A DNA stretch of 64,000 nt from Clostridiaceae bacterium (GTDB taxonomy: Bacteria; Cyanobacteriota; Vampirovibrionia; Gastranaerophilales; Gastranaerophilaceae), in the NCBI GenBank assembly GCA_022641775.1, contig JALCDS010000006.1, positions 1 through 64,000 on the forward strand, read 5' to 3'. Below the pieces are notes generated by a model. That model had not been told where the DNA came from. It ran no database searches and saw only the letters and a list, made by a program, of their open reading frames with translations. Within the stretch, counting starts at the first letter, position 1, and each line of letters opens with the position of its first letter. The position numbers and the translations under genes are program-made. Below are positions 28,378 to 37,330 of the stretch, piece by piece.

Positions 28378-28503
28378 ATTTATGTAAATAATTAAATCTT
28401 ACTCTCTAGTCTTATTGTAAACTATCTCTTTTTTCTCTTTTCCCATATTGTGTATTTCACACAAACTGTTTTACTCTATGCTCGTTCGCGCTGTCTTATT
28501 CCG

Positions 28504-29004
28504 CTATTGTAGAGAACTTCTCCACATTGCATCATTAAATTTGTTTTGATTAGTCATATCAACTGACAATGTTACGTTGCTTGGAGTGAAGATAAATACT
28601 AAATCGCCAACCTTTTGTGGCTTACCGTTCAATGCATGAGCTGCACCGCAAACAAAATCAATAGTTCTTTGTGATTGTTCTTTATCTAATAGGTGTAAGT
28701 TTAAAACGATTGTTTTTCTGTCTTTAAGGTTTTGTACAATCATTGCAGCATCATCAAATGAGCGAGGCTCCATAACTTTAACTTCATATCCTCTGAAGTT
28801 TGGATGATTTACAACTTTTAAGTTGCTAGTTCTTTCAACTTCTGGTTGTTGATAACCACTATAATTTGGATCAATTGCCAAATTGTCTTCTACTTCATAA
28901 TCATTTTGCATATCTTCTGCGATATCGTCAAAGTCTGTTTCTCTAGGGTCGAATCCCTTTACTAAAAAGTCTACTACTGATCTGATTTTGTCTGCTACTG
29001 CCAC
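28504..29004 (-). CDS. sepF: Cell division protein SepF
   Basis: SepF polymerises into rings, binds the FtsZ tail and anchors the Z-ring to the membrane. It is found in Gram-positives, Cyanobacteria (as Cdv2) and relatives. The 166 residues begin with a helix (MAVADKIRSVVDFLVKGF) that would be the membrane anchor and continue with an acidic linker. They end with the SepF core YEVKVMEPRSFDDAAMIVQNLKDRKTIVLNLHLLDKEQSQRTIDFVCGAAHALNGKPQKVGDLVFIFTPSNVTL. It lies 18 bases after yggS, the pairing common in other bacteria. Confidence 0.95.
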   Translation of the reverse strand: MAVADKIRSVVDFLVKGFDPRETDFDDIAEDMQNDYEVEDNLAIDPNYSGYQQPEVERTSNLKVVNHPNFRGYEVKVMEPRSFDDAAMIVQNLKDRKTIVLNLHLLDKEQSQRTIDFVCGAAHALNGKPQKVGDLVFIFTPSNVTLSVDMTNQNKFNDAMWRSSLQ

Positions 29005-29022
29005 CGATTTATCCTCCGTATT

Positions 29023-29688
29023 TTATTTAAATAATTTTCTTCCAATTCTCAAGTATGTTGCACCTTTTTTTGCTGCAATTTTATAATCTTGACTCATTCC
29101 CATTGATATTTCTTGCATATTACAATTAAATTTTTCGTTTAATTCGTTTTTAGTTTTAATTACATCTTCAAACAAGTTCTCCAACTCATCTTCGCTTGCG
29201 CCAAGCGGAGCCATACTCATTATCCCTACAATTTGTATCCCTTTTAAATCTTTTAATTTCTCGAAATTTGTAAAGATTTCATCTTTTGAAAACCCTGATT
29301 TTTGTTCTTCCCCTGCAAGATTTAGTTCTATGAATATTTTCTGAACTTTACTTATAGCAAGGGCTTCATCTGAAATTTTTTGTGCTATTTCAAATGTATC
29401 AACCGAATGGATATATTCAAAATGGTTTACAACTTTTTTTACTTTGTTTGATTGAAGATGACCGATAAAATGAAATGTTGAATTAGATTTTATTTCATCA
29501 GGCAGTTCTTCAATTTTTTTGATAGCCTCAACTGCTCTTGATTCGCCGAAATTTCTCAATCCGACATTGTATGCTGCAACAATTGCGCTTCCGTCAAAGT
29601 ATTTTGTAACTGCAATAATATTTGGTTTACAAGGTGCGATGTCTTCCTGTATTTGTAAAAGATTTCTTCTAACTGTTTCTTCTTGCAT
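29023..29688 (-). CDS. yggS: PLP homeostasis protein (YggS/PLPBP family)
   Basis: YggS binds pyridoxal phosphate and keeps PLP and amino acid pools balanced. Motifs: IIAVTKYFDGSAIVAAYNVGLRNFGESRAVEA with the PLP Lys in AVTKY, FHFIGHLQSNKVKKVV, IFIELNLAGEEQKSGF, IVGIMSMAPLG, EISMGMSQDYKIAAKKGATYLRIG. The ORF track uses a GTG at 29718. The ATG at 29688 has AGGGG seven bases upstream and matches the family start, so it is preferred. Same transcript as sepF. Confidence 0.94.
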   Translation of the reverse strand: MQEETVRRNLLQIQEDIAPCKPNIIAVTKYFDGSAIVAAYNVGLRNFGESRAVEAIKKIEELPDEIKSNSTFHFIGHLQSNKVKKVVNHFEYIHSVDTFEIAQKISDEALAISKVQKIFIELNLAGEEQKSGFSKDEIFTNFEKLKDLKGIQIVGIMSMAPLGASEDELENLFEDVIKTKNELNEKFNCNMQEISMGMSQDYKIAAKKGATYLRIGRKLFK

Positions 29689-29881
29689 CAATTTACCCCT
29701 ACAAGAACTTGTGTTCACATCTTATGAGCACATATTCTATTGTACTCTATCTTTTGGATGTGGACAACTTTTTGTTATTTTGCCTGTCACCTCCTTTTGA
29801 AATTTTCTTGAAACCATGAATTAACCATGTTTTCCGCCGATTTAATATTTCTTAAATATTGGTAACAATTTGTAATACAGC

Positions 29882-29909
29882 CTTTAAATTGAGCATGCTC
29901 AGTTTAAAG
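29882..29909. repeat. 28-bp near-perfect palindrome with GAGCATGCTC core
   Basis: CTTTAAA, then TT, the perfect 10-bp palindrome GAGCATGCTC, then AG and TTTAAAG. The outer arms match exactly and the TT/AG steps pair as T-A and G-T in RNA. No T-run follows. It could be a dimeric regulator site or an RNA hairpin in the yggS-gcvT spacer. Confidence 0.5.
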
Positions 29910-29938
29910 TTATAGTGTCCCTCTCGTCTGTTTACATT

Positions 29939-29976
29939 AAGAGGATATAATATTTTTTCTGAAATGTTATCCTCTT
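29939..29976. repeat. Inverted repeat AAGAGGATA/TATCCTCTT in the spacer before gcvT
   Basis: A perfect 9-bp stem (29939-29947 with 29968-29976) encloses 20 A/T-rich bases. It lies upstream of the gcvT promoter. No strong T-run follows. I see no glycine riboswitch and no open frame in the rest of the 29.7-30.07 kb spacer. Confidence 0.45.
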
Positions 29977-30018
29977 TATGATGTAGATTTTAAAATCTTT
30001 AAAATATTTGATTTTGTG

Positions 30019-30047
30019 TTGACATTTCGGCAAATATTAACGACAAT
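30019..30047 (+). promoter_or_regulatory. Promoter of the gcv operon
   Basis: Consensus TTGACA (30019-30024), a 17-bp spacer and GACAAT (30042-30047). Transcription would start near 30054, 16 bases before the gcvT ATG. The leader holds the GGGGAG ribosome-binding site and has no room for a riboswitch. Confidence 0.75.
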
Positions 30048-30069
30048 AAAACCAGAATGGGGAGAAAAA

Positions 30070-31182
30070 ATGACTAAAGAAACTTTTTTACATGGCAAAC
30101 ACGTTGCGCTTGGCGCAAAGATGGTAGATTTTGCCGGATGGCATATGCCGGTTCAGTACACTTCAATTATTGAAGAACACAAAACTGTTAGAGAAAAAGT
30201 AGGCTTGTTTGATGTCTCCCATATGGGTGAAGTCTTTGTCTTTGGTAAAGATGCAATGGAATTTTTGAACCACATAGTTCCTCAAAATATCGAGAAACTT
30301 GTTTTTGAAAAGGCTGTTTATTGTCAATTGCCAAATAAAGACGGTGGTTTGATAGATGATTTAATAATATATAAAATAGGTATCCAAAATTATTTGATAA
30401 TTTGTAATGCTGCCAGAATTGATGAAGATTTGAATTGGATGATTAGAAACAAAAAAGGTTTTGATGTAACTATTGAGAATGAATCTAATAATTATTCTCT
30501 TTTGGCAATTCAAGGGCCTTCAGCATATGATTTGGTAAAAAAGATGGGTTATGATGCAAAAGAACAAGAATCTTTTACAATAAAGCTTGCAAAAGTTGCA
30601 GGGCATAAAATGCTTGTATCTCGTACCGGTTATACAGGTGAAGATGGATTTGAACTACTTGTTGAAAATGAAATTGCTGAAGAAATTTGGGATAAAATTT
30701 TATCAGATGGCAACGAATTTGGTATAAAACCTATTGGTTTAGGTGCAAGAGATACATTGAGATTGGAAGCAGCGCTTCACTTGTACGGAAATGATTTGGA
30801 CGAAAATACAACGCCTATTGAAGCAGGTCTTTCTTGGTCTGTGCCGAAAGATAAAGTTGCTGATTACAACGGCAAAAATGTCATTATGAATCAAATTCAA
30901 AACGGTGTCGAAAAACGTTTAATTGGAATAAAAATGGTGGATAAATTTATTGCTCGTCATGGCTATGAAGTTTATTTTAACGGTGAAAAAGTTGGAACTA
31001 TTACAAGTGGTGGGATTTCACCTGTACTAGGTTCAAACATTGCACTTGCCTATGTTAAAAATATTAAGGAGATTTGCACAGGTGCTACTGTACAAGTTAT
31101 GATAAGAGAAAAATTACATGATGCCCAAGTCGTTAAACGACCATTTGTGCAAAAAAGAAATATTGTTAAAACTAATAAATAA
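30070..31182 (+). CDS. gcvT: Glycine cleavage system T protein (aminomethyltransferase)
   Basis: GcvT moves the methylene group from the lipoyl arm of GcvH to tetrahydrofolate and frees ammonia. The product is about 370 residues and shows VDFAGWHMPVQYTSIIEEHKTVREKVGLFDVSHMGEV, GGLIDDLIIYKI, RTGYTGEDGFELLVEN and GLGARDTLRLEAALHLYGNDLDE. The ORF track starts at 30016, upstream of the promoter -35 box. The ATG at 30070 with GGGGAG just before it is the true start. First gene of gcvT-gcvH-gcvPA. Confidence 0.96.
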   Translation: MTKETFLHGKHVALGAKMVDFAGWHMPVQYTSIIEEHKTVREKVGLFDVSHMGEVFVFGKDAMEFLNHIVPQNIEKLVFEKAVYCQLPNKDGGLIDDLIIYKIGIQNYLIICNAARIDEDLNWMIRNKKGFDVTIENESNNYSLLAIQGPSAYDLVKKMGYDAKEQESFTIKLAKVAGHKMLVSRTGYTGEDGFELLVENEIAEEIWDKILSDGNEFGIKPIGLGARDTLRLEAALHLYGNDLDENTTPIEAGLSWSVPKDKVADYNGKNVIMNQIQNGVEKRLIGIKMVDKFIARHGYEVYFNGEKVGTITSGGISPVLGSNIALAYVKNIKEICTGATVQVMIREKLHDAQVVKRPFVQKRNIVKTNK

Positions 31183-31195
31183 TTAAGGAGAAAAA

Positions 31196-31579
31196 ATGAG
31201 TATACAAGAGAAAATTCTATGTTCAAAAAGTCATGAATATCTGCTTGATAATGAAGACGGAACTTATACAATCGGATTAACCGAATATGCAGTAAAACAA
31301 TTGGGTGATATTGTATTTGTTGAATTGCCTGAAGTCGGAGCCGAATTCAAAAAAGGTGAATCATTTGCTGCTATTGAATCTGTTAAAGCTGCATCTGAAA
31401 TTTATATGCCTATATCAGGTACTATAAAAGAAATTAATGATGCGGTTGTTGATAATCCTGAAACATTGAATGAAGATGTTTATGAAAAAGGTTGGTTAGT
31501 AAAAATTGAAAGCAAAGCTCCTCAATCTGAATTTGCTGATTTACTTGAATACGAAGATTATAAAGAAGAAGTGGAATAA
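31196..31579 (+). CDS. gcvH: Glycine cleavage system H protein (lipoyl carrier)
   Basis: GcvH carries the aminomethyl group on a lipoyl-lysine between P, T and L proteins. The 127 residues are standard: HEYLLDNEDGTYTIGLTEYAVKQLGDIVFVELPEVGAEFKKGESFAAIESVKAASEIYMPISGTI, with the lipoylated Lys in ESVKAASE. AAGGAG lies seven bases before the ATG. The last base of its stop codon is the first base of the gcvPA ATG (TAATG). Confidence 0.97.
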   Translation: MSIQEKILCSKSHEYLLDNEDGTYTIGLTEYAVKQLGDIVFVELPEVGAEFKKGESFAAIESVKAASEIYMPISGTIKEINDAVVDNPETLNEDVYEKGWLVKIESKAPQSEFADLLEYEDYKEEVE

Positions 31580-32823
31580 TGAATAATTTTTTAGTACATA
31601 CACCGGAAACCAGAAAAGAAATGTTAAAATCTATCGGTTTGGAATCTGTTGAAGATTTGTTTAAACAAATCCCTGAAAAAGCAAATTACAAAGATTTTAA
31701 AATGGAAAATCCGATATCTGAAATGGAAGCCCAAAAAAAAGTCAGAGCGTTGGCAAAGAAAAACTCCTCTGAATATGTAAGCTTTTTAGGTGGCGGGGTT
31801 TATAACAAATATATTCCTGCTGTTGTATCAGATGTTGCCAGACGTTGGGAATTTTTGACGGCATATACCCCTTATCAGCCGGAAATTTCACAAGGTACGT
31901 TACAGGTTATGTATGAATTCCAAACCATGATGTGCCGATTGACAGGCATGGATATTTCAAATGCCACAGTTTATGATGGAGCTAATGCTTGCGCGGAAGC
32001 TTGTTTGATGGCAGTAAGAATTTCTAAAAAAGACAAGGTTTTGGTATCTAAAAAATTAAATCCTGATTACCTTCAGGTTGTAAAAACCTATTGTTGGGCA
32101 GGCGATATCCAAGTTGAAGAATTTGAAGATATTCCTTCAAATACATCTGATTATGCTTGTGTATTAGTTCAAAACCCTGATTATTACGGTGAAATTTCTG
32201 AAATAAAACCTGTTGATTGTCTTTTGATTATATGTTGTGATGTTTCAACTCTTTCAATATTGAAAACACCGGCCCAATGTGGTGCTGATATTGTAGTTGG
32301 AGATGTCCAATCGTTGGGAATTCCGATGAATTTTGGCGGACCGCATGCAGGATTTATTGCTTGTCGTGAAAAATATATGAGACAAATGCCTGGGCGTCTT
32401 GCCGGACAAACTTTGGATAAAGACGGTAAAACAGCTTATACTTTGACTATTCAAACTCGTGAACAACACATAAAAAGGGAAAAAGCTACAAGTAATATTT
32501 GTTCCAATCAGGCATTAATCGGGTTATGCGCTAATGTTTATTTGTCTGCTGTGGGCGAAGATGGTTTTAAACAAGCCGGATTTTTATCAACGAAATATGC
32601 TCATCTTTTAGCCGACAAATTGGCTAAAAAGGGTGTGAAGATTTTAAGCAAAAATTTCTTTAATGAATTTACTTATGAAGTTGATGATGCTGAAAAAGTT
32701 TTAAACAAATTGAAAGAAAATAATATTCTTGGTGGGATAAAACTAGATTCTAAAAGAATTTTAGTATCAACAACAGAAATGAATTCAATAGACGAAATCA
32801 ATCTTTACGCTGAATTATTTTAA
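31579..32823 (+). CDS. gcvPA: Glycine dehydrogenase (decarboxylating) subunit 1
   Basis: In two-subunit P proteins this half pairs with GcvPB, which carries the PLP lysine. The 414 residues match subunit 1: FLGGGVYNKYIPAVVSDVARRWEFLTAYTPYQPEISQGTLQVMYEFQTMMCRLTGMDISNATVYDGANACAEACLMA, GGPHAGFIACREKYMRQMPGRLAGQTLDKDGKTAYTLTIQTREQHIKREKATSNICSNQAL. No subunit 2 follows: a prepilin gene starts 29 bases later. GcvPB is not elsewhere in the window, so it must lie further away or the system is incomplete. Confidence 0.95.
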   Translation: MNNFLVHTPETRKEMLKSIGLESVEDLFKQIPEKANYKDFKMENPISEMEAQKKVRALAKKNSSEYVSFLGGGVYNKYIPAVVSDVARRWEFLTAYTPYQPEISQGTLQVMYEFQTMMCRLTGMDISNATVYDGANACAEACLMAVRISKKDKVLVSKKLNPDYLQVVKTYCWAGDIQVEEFEDIPSNTSDYACVLVQNPDYYGEISEIKPVDCLLIICCDVSTLSILKTPAQCGADIVVGDVQSLGIPMNFGGPHAGFIACREKYMRQMPGRLAGQTLDKDGKTAYTLTIQTREQHIKREKATSNICSNQALIGLCANVYLSAVGEDGFKQAGFLSTKYAHLLADKLAKKGVKILSKNFFNEFTYEVDDAEKVLNKLKENNILGGIKLDSKRILVSTTEMNSIDEINLYAELF

Positions 32824-32852
32824 TTTTGTAAAAAAGGGTTGATGGAGGTTAT

Positions 32853-33563
32853 ATGAAAAAAGCATTTACGTTGGCAGAAGTTTTAATTACGCTTGGTATT
32901 ATCGGAGTTGTTGCGGCTTTAACGTTGCCGACTTTAATTACAAATTACAAAAAACGACAAACGGTTGTACAATTAAAAAAAGCTTATACCGAATTGGCTC
33001 AGGCTGTAAAATTATCAGAAGTTGAAAATGGAGATCTAAAATCTTGGGATTGTTGGAATACTAGAATTCAGGGGACGGAATTTTTTGATAAATATTTGTC
33101 TCAATATATAAAGTTGAGTGAGACTCCAATGTCTGACGTAAATCAACATATTACATATTATGAGATTTCAGGACATCCAGAGAGAGCTTTGGCACAGTTT
33201 TGGTATTCTAATTCCAAGATGTATGTTTTACCTTCAGGAACTCAAATATTTGCATACGGAGGCGGTACCTCCGGCTCTACTTTACGTTATGGTTTTTTTG
33301 TGGACTTGAATGGATTAAAAAGACCGAATACATTTGGTAAGGACTTATTTTACTTATGTGTAGATAAAAATAAAGGTGTAGTTTTTATGCAATTGAATGA
33401 TAATGATAATGACTATAGCCATGTTACCCGTGAAGAATTGTTGAATGGCGATTCAATCGGTGGAAATTATAATTATCAATGCAATCGACAAGGCCGTGGG
33501 ATGTGGTGTGGTGCTTTAATCCAAATGGATGGCTGGGAAATTAAAGATGACTATCCATGGTAA
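32853..33563 (+). CDS. Type IV prepilin-like/pseudopilin protein
   Basis: The N-terminus MKKAFTLAEVLITLGIIGVVAALTLPTLITNYKKRQ is a class III prepilin signal: a short basic leader, cleavage expected before Phe5 (Ala instead of the usual Gly at -1), Glu at +5 and a hydrophobic helix. The rest is a globular domain with four Cys residues and Gly/Thr-rich loops (YGGGTSGSTLRYGFFVDLNG). Minor pilin or type II secretion pseudopilin are both possible. A GGAGG ribosome-binding site sits before the ATG. It shares a strand with the gcv genes but has no link to their pathway. Confidence 0.88.
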   Translation: MKKAFTLAEVLITLGIIGVVAALTLPTLITNYKKRQTVVQLKKAYTELAQAVKLSEVENGDLKSWDCWNTRIQGTEFFDKYLSQYIKLSETPMSDVNQHITYYEISGHPERALAQFWYSNSKMYVLPSGTQIFAYGGGTSGSTLRYGFFVDLNGLKRPNTFGKDLFYLCVDKNKGVVFMQLNDNDNDYSHVTREELLNGDSIGGNYNYQCNRQGRGMWCGALIQMDGWEIKDDYPW

Positions 33564-33566
33564 TTA

Positions 33567-35306
33567 TTATTCATTGCGTTCAAAAAATGCAGCGATATCT
33601 TTATGCTTTATTGTATGAGTTATCGGGCGTCCATGAGGGCAAGTATATGGCATTTTTGTTGTTCTCCATTGTTTGATTATTTCTTGCATTTGCCACATAT
33701 TTAACTTTTCTCCGGCTTTTACAGATGCTTTGCAGGCTGTAGTTCTTAAAATCTTTTCTTCCAGAGAATCCAAATTCCCTTCAATATTCTCTAAAATATC
33801 AGATAATATTTCTTTCGGGCTTATTTTTGATAAAATTTGAGGTATTTTTCTGAAAATTATTTCATTTTCTTTTAAAAATTCTATTTCATATCCAAATTTT
33901 TCAAATTTATCAAGATTATCTTTTATTAGTTCAGCTTCACTTGCAGAAATTTCCAAAACATCTGACACAAAAAGCATCTGCGATACGATATTCTTATTTT
34001 CTAAAAGCCTTTCATAATTGTAACGTTCTTGAGCAATATGTTGGTCAACTATTTCAAGACCGTCCTCTTTTTCAATCAAAATATATGTATTTTTGTATTG
34101 TCCTATAATATTTTCAGAATATTCGGTAAGTTTGCTTTCTTTTGGCTCAAAAAATTGTTGTTGGCTGACATTTTGAATTTGTGAGAAGTCCTTTATTCCT
34201 GTATCTGACACATACATTGAATCATCTTTTTTATCAACGAATACATTTTCGCTTTTCGGTAAATCTACAACGGAATTTGAGTAACTAGGAGTGTAGCTAT
34301 CAGGAACAATTTGTTCAGCATAGTTTGATAATCCGCCTTTTATTGAGGTGACGATAAAATTGAAAATTTGATTAGTATTTTTGTATCTTACTTCTTTTTT
34401 GGTCGGATGAACATTGACGTCAACATCAGTTGGTGGAATTTCCAAGTTCAATACTACAAACGGATATTTGCCGTTCGCAATCAGATTTTTGTATGCTGTA
34501 TCAACAGCTTTTTGAAAAATCGGACATTTTACTGTACGTGAATTTATAAATGTATAAAAATCTTTTTTACTTGAACGCGTAAAATCAGGAGTAGAAACGT
34601 ACCCTGAGATTTTCAAATTTGAAATTTTATCTGTTTTTGAAACTTCTTTCAGATTTGCAGAAACTGCATTTGAAAAAAGTTCTTTAATTGTCTGTTCGAG
34701 ATTTCCGGAACCTGAAGTTGTCAAAACTTCTTTCCCATATTTTTTTAAAGAAAAAGAAACTTCCGGATGTGATATTGCAAGAGATTGCACAAGTTCTTGA
34801 ATATAGGAGAATTCTGTATCAGGTTTGCGCAAAAATTTTAGTCTTGCAGGAAGATTATAAAATAAATCTTTAATATCCATAATCGTTCCGATAGCGCAGC
34901 CTGTTTCAACTTTTTTTACTTCGGAATTTTCACAAATGACTTTAACTCCGGTGTCAAAATCTTTTGTTCTTGTAATACATGTAAGTTTTGAAATAGAAAT
35001 TATGCTTGATAAAGCTTCGCCTCTGAAACCAAGTGTTTTTATATTGTACAAATCTTCATCATTTTCGATTTTGCTTGTCGCATGTTTTGAAAACGCCAAC
35101 ATAATGTCATCAGGATAGATTCCGGAACCGTTGTCGGCAACTCTGATATTCCTACACTCATTTGTGATTTCAATGCTTACTTTTTTGCTTCCTGCATCAA
35201 CCGAATTTTCGACAAGTTCTTTTACAACAGATGATGGTCTTTCAATAACTTCGCCTGCCGCAATTTGATTTATTAAATTTTTTGATAATTGTTTAATTCT
35301 TGTCAT
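33567..35306 (-). CDS. mutL: DNA mismatch repair protein MutL
   Basis: MutL couples MutS mismatch recognition to strand removal. The 579 residues have the GHKL ATPase domain (IAAGEVIERPSSVVKELVENSVDAGS, DNGSGI, TLGFRGEALSSI) and the C-terminal dimer domain. The endonuclease-type motifs are present: DQHIAQERYNYE (DQHA-x2-E-x4-E with Ile for Ala), ACKASVKAGEKL and CPHGRP. It should therefore nick DNA itself, as in bacteria without MutH. The gene starts eight bases after the end of the upstream permease-like gene. Confidence 0.96.
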   Translation of the reverse strand: MTRIKQLSKNLINQIAAGEVIERPSSVVKELVENSVDAGSKKVSIEITNECRNIRVADNGSGIYPDDIMLAFSKHATSKIENDEDLYNIKTLGFRGEALSSIISISKLTCITRTKDFDTGVKVICENSEVKKVETGCAIGTIMDIKDLFYNLPARLKFLRKPDTEFSYIQELVQSLAISHPEVSFSLKKYGKEVLTTSGSGNLEQTIKELFSNAVSANLKEVSKTDKISNLKISGYVSTPDFTRSSKKDFYTFINSRTVKCPIFQKAVDTAYKNLIANGKYPFVVLNLEIPPTDVDVNVHPTKKEVRYKNTNQIFNFIVTSIKGGLSNYAEQIVPDSYTPSYSNSVVDLPKSENVFVDKKDDSMYVSDTGIKDFSQIQNVSQQQFFEPKESKLTEYSENIIGQYKNTYILIEKEDGLEIVDQHIAQERYNYERLLENKNIVSQMLFVSDVLEISASEAELIKDNLDKFEKFGYEIEFLKENEIIFRKIPQILSKISPKEILSDILENIEGNLDSLEEKILRTTACKASVKAGEKLNMWQMQEIIKQWRTTKMPYTCPHGRPITHTIKHKDIAAFFERNE

Positions 35307-35314
35307 TTTTTACT

Positions 35315-36331
35315 TTACATAAAATGTGTTGTTATAAGATGGAAGATTGTTCTGTATTGAGTAATTCCTATTACAAATACAGTTGATACTACCAATCCTA
35401 TCATTATTTTTACAAAATCTTTGAAAATGTGCTTGTACATTTTTTTAGGTGATTCAAATCTCAATCTGTGATACAAGGCTACTTCACGACCTGCCAACAA
35501 GCCCATAAATACCCAAGTCGTTGACATCGGAATATTGTTCATCTGTATAAAGTATAAAAGTAAACTTGCATAAATCAAGTCAATAATCGTTGCAGAACGA
35601 GGGTCTTGAACGTTTGTTTTCATTTTTACAATATTTTGAATTCTGCCGCCTCGGTTATATGTCACATATCCTAAAAATAGAACCAAAGATATTATTACAA
35701 ACATCAAAACATTGAATGTCGCATGTCGAGGCATATAAACAAACAAATTTGCGGCATCTTGCATCAACCATTGTGACCAAATGAAAGCAGTTGAGCCCCA
35801 TTTTGCAACCATCCACCATTTTGAAATGTGTTCATTGCCGGAGCGTTTTTGTGTGTAATAAAAATATCTTTCCAGTGGTCGTGCAATTATATTATAGATA
35901 ATTATTGCTAAAATAAAGGCTACGCCGTAACCCAAAAAGGATTTTAAAAGCATTAGCCATATTACACTAACATTTTCAATTGTAAATACACTCAAGATTA
36001 AAAAAGCTGTTCCAACGGGAATCCCGAATTCTGTCAATATCAAAACGCATATCGGAGGCAGAATTTGTTCAAAGGTAAAGGTTGTTGTAATCGGAATCCT
36101 GTCCAACCTGCCAAATGAGATATCTCCGCCGTTAAAATGCCATCCTAAAAGAAGGGTGACAACTGTTATGATAGCGATAAATGCCCACATATAATAAAAT
36201 GGGGTTTTTTTATTCGCACTTAAATATGTTCCTAAAGTTTGAATAACGTCATTTGATATGCAAGCGTACATGGAAAGGAAAAATCCTATTACCATATAAA
36301 TCTCGCTCATCGTGATATGTTCTAAGAACAT
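35315..36331 (-). CDS. PiT-like (phosphate/sulfate permease family) membrane protein
   Basis: The 338 residues contain about eight to nine membrane helices. Two internal motifs recall the duplicated signature of PiT inorganic phosphate transporters: CISNDVIQTLGTYLSANKKTP near the start and MNNIPMSTTWVFMGLLAGRE near 270-290. The match is distant, and the loop between the halves carries a conserved-looking RPLERYFYYTQKRSGNEH segment. Likely a phosphate or related anion permease of the inner membrane. It precedes mutL on the same strand. Confidence 0.7.
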   Translation of the reverse strand: MFLEHITMSEIYMVIGFFLSMYACISNDVIQTLGTYLSANKKTPFYYMWAFIAIITVVTLLLGWHFNGGDISFGRLDRIPITTTFTFEQILPPICVLILTEFGIPVGTAFLILSVFTIENVSVIWLMLLKSFLGYGVAFILAIIIYNIIARPLERYFYYTQKRSGNEHISKWWMVAKWGSTAFIWSQWLMQDAANLFVYMPRHATFNVLMFVIISLVLFLGYVTYNRGGRIQNIVKMKTNVQDPRSATIIDLIYASLLLYFIQMNNIPMSTTWVFMGLLAGREVALYHRLRFESPKKMYKHIFKDFVKIMIGLVVSTVFVIGITQYRTIFHLITTHFM

Positions 36332-36457
36332 AAATTATCCATGCCTTTCTTATTCAATTCTAATTTACAACAAAAACGATTTCATCTAAACGTTTGATTA
36401 CAATTTTGAAACAATTCGATATGATATGAAAAATGATAAGAATAGGGAGAGAGAATT

Positions 36458-37330
36458 TTGCCAAGACTTAGAACAAATACGAAATTAAAACCGTCTAAAA
36501 AAGCGGATTTGCAGGTCGTAAAACCTGTCAAAACTACAAAATACAGCGATATAAACCTAAATGCGTGGAAAAATTATGATCATATAAAAACCGATACGCT
36601 ATGGGAATTTCCTCAAAGATTAAGAGAACACGGCCATTCAAACGAATATCACGGAAATTATATTCCGCAAATAGCACAACAGTTGTATGAACGCTTTACA
36701 AAGAAAAATGATATTGTTTTAGATTTGTTCTTTGGCTCAGGCACTTCAGGAATTGAAGCGTTGAATATGCACAGACGTTGTATTGGTGTAGAATTGAAGC
36801 CTGAACTTGCAGAATCTGTATCTGAAAAATTTACTCCAAAAGAACTCGTAACTGATGTAAATATAATTTGTGGTGATTCAACTTCAGAACTTGCAAAAGA
36901 AAAAGTTAAAGCAAGATTGGAAATTATGGGTGAAGAAAAAGCTCAAATGCTTATCTTACATCCACCTTATGATGATATTATAAAGTTTTCCGATAAACCT
37001 GAAGACTTGTCAAATTGTGAAAATACAGAAGTTTTCTATGACATGTTTGAACAAGTTGCACAAAACGGATATGATTTGCTGGAAAAAGGCAGATTTGCAG
37101 CGTTGATAATCGGTGACAGCTACAAAAATTCAGAAGTACAACCTTTGGGTTTTGAATGTATGGCAAGAATGATGAAGCTGGGCTTTAGATTGAAAGCTAT
37201 TATTGTAAAAGATATTCAAGGCAACGAAAAAGCAAAAGGTAAAACAGCAAATTTGTGGCGCTATAGAGCACTAGCAGGCGGGTTTTATATCTTTAAACAT
37301 GAATATGTAATGGTATTTCAAAAAGTTTAA
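36458..37330 (+). CDS. Orphan DNA methyltransferase (N6-adenine/N4-cytosine type)
   Basis: The 290-residue protein has the AdoMet site as motif I VLDLFFGSGTSGIEALNMHRRCIGVEL (about 84-110) and a catalytic motif ILHPPYDDII (about 170), giving the order usual for beta-class or similar amino-methyltransferases. HPPY replaces the more common DPPY/NPPY/SPPY. The start is TTG with GGGAGAGAG upstream. No restriction enzyme or specificity subunit is near, so it is an orphan modification enzyme, perhaps epigenetic. RNA or protein substrates cannot be ruled out. Confidence 0.8.
   Translation: MPRLRTNTKLKPSKKADLQVVKPVKTTKYSDINLNAWKNYDHIKTDTLWEFPQRLREHGHSNEYHGNYIPQIAQQLYERFTKKNDIVLDLFFGSGTSGIEALNMHRRCIGVELKPELAESVSEKFTPKELVTDVNIICGDSTSELAKEKVKARLEIMGEEKAQMLILHPPYDDIIKFSDKPEDLSNCENTEVFYDMFEQVAQNGYDLLEKGRFAALIIGDSYKNSEVQPLGFECMARMMKLGFRLKAIIVKDIQGNEKAKGKTANLWRYRALAGGFYIFKHEYVMVFQKV

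Noticed and set aside
29719-30069. Possible glycine riboswitch upstream of gcvT
   Set aside because: The gcvT promoter lies at 30019-30047, leaving a leader of about 16 bases, and no tandem aptamer pattern is visible in the spacer.
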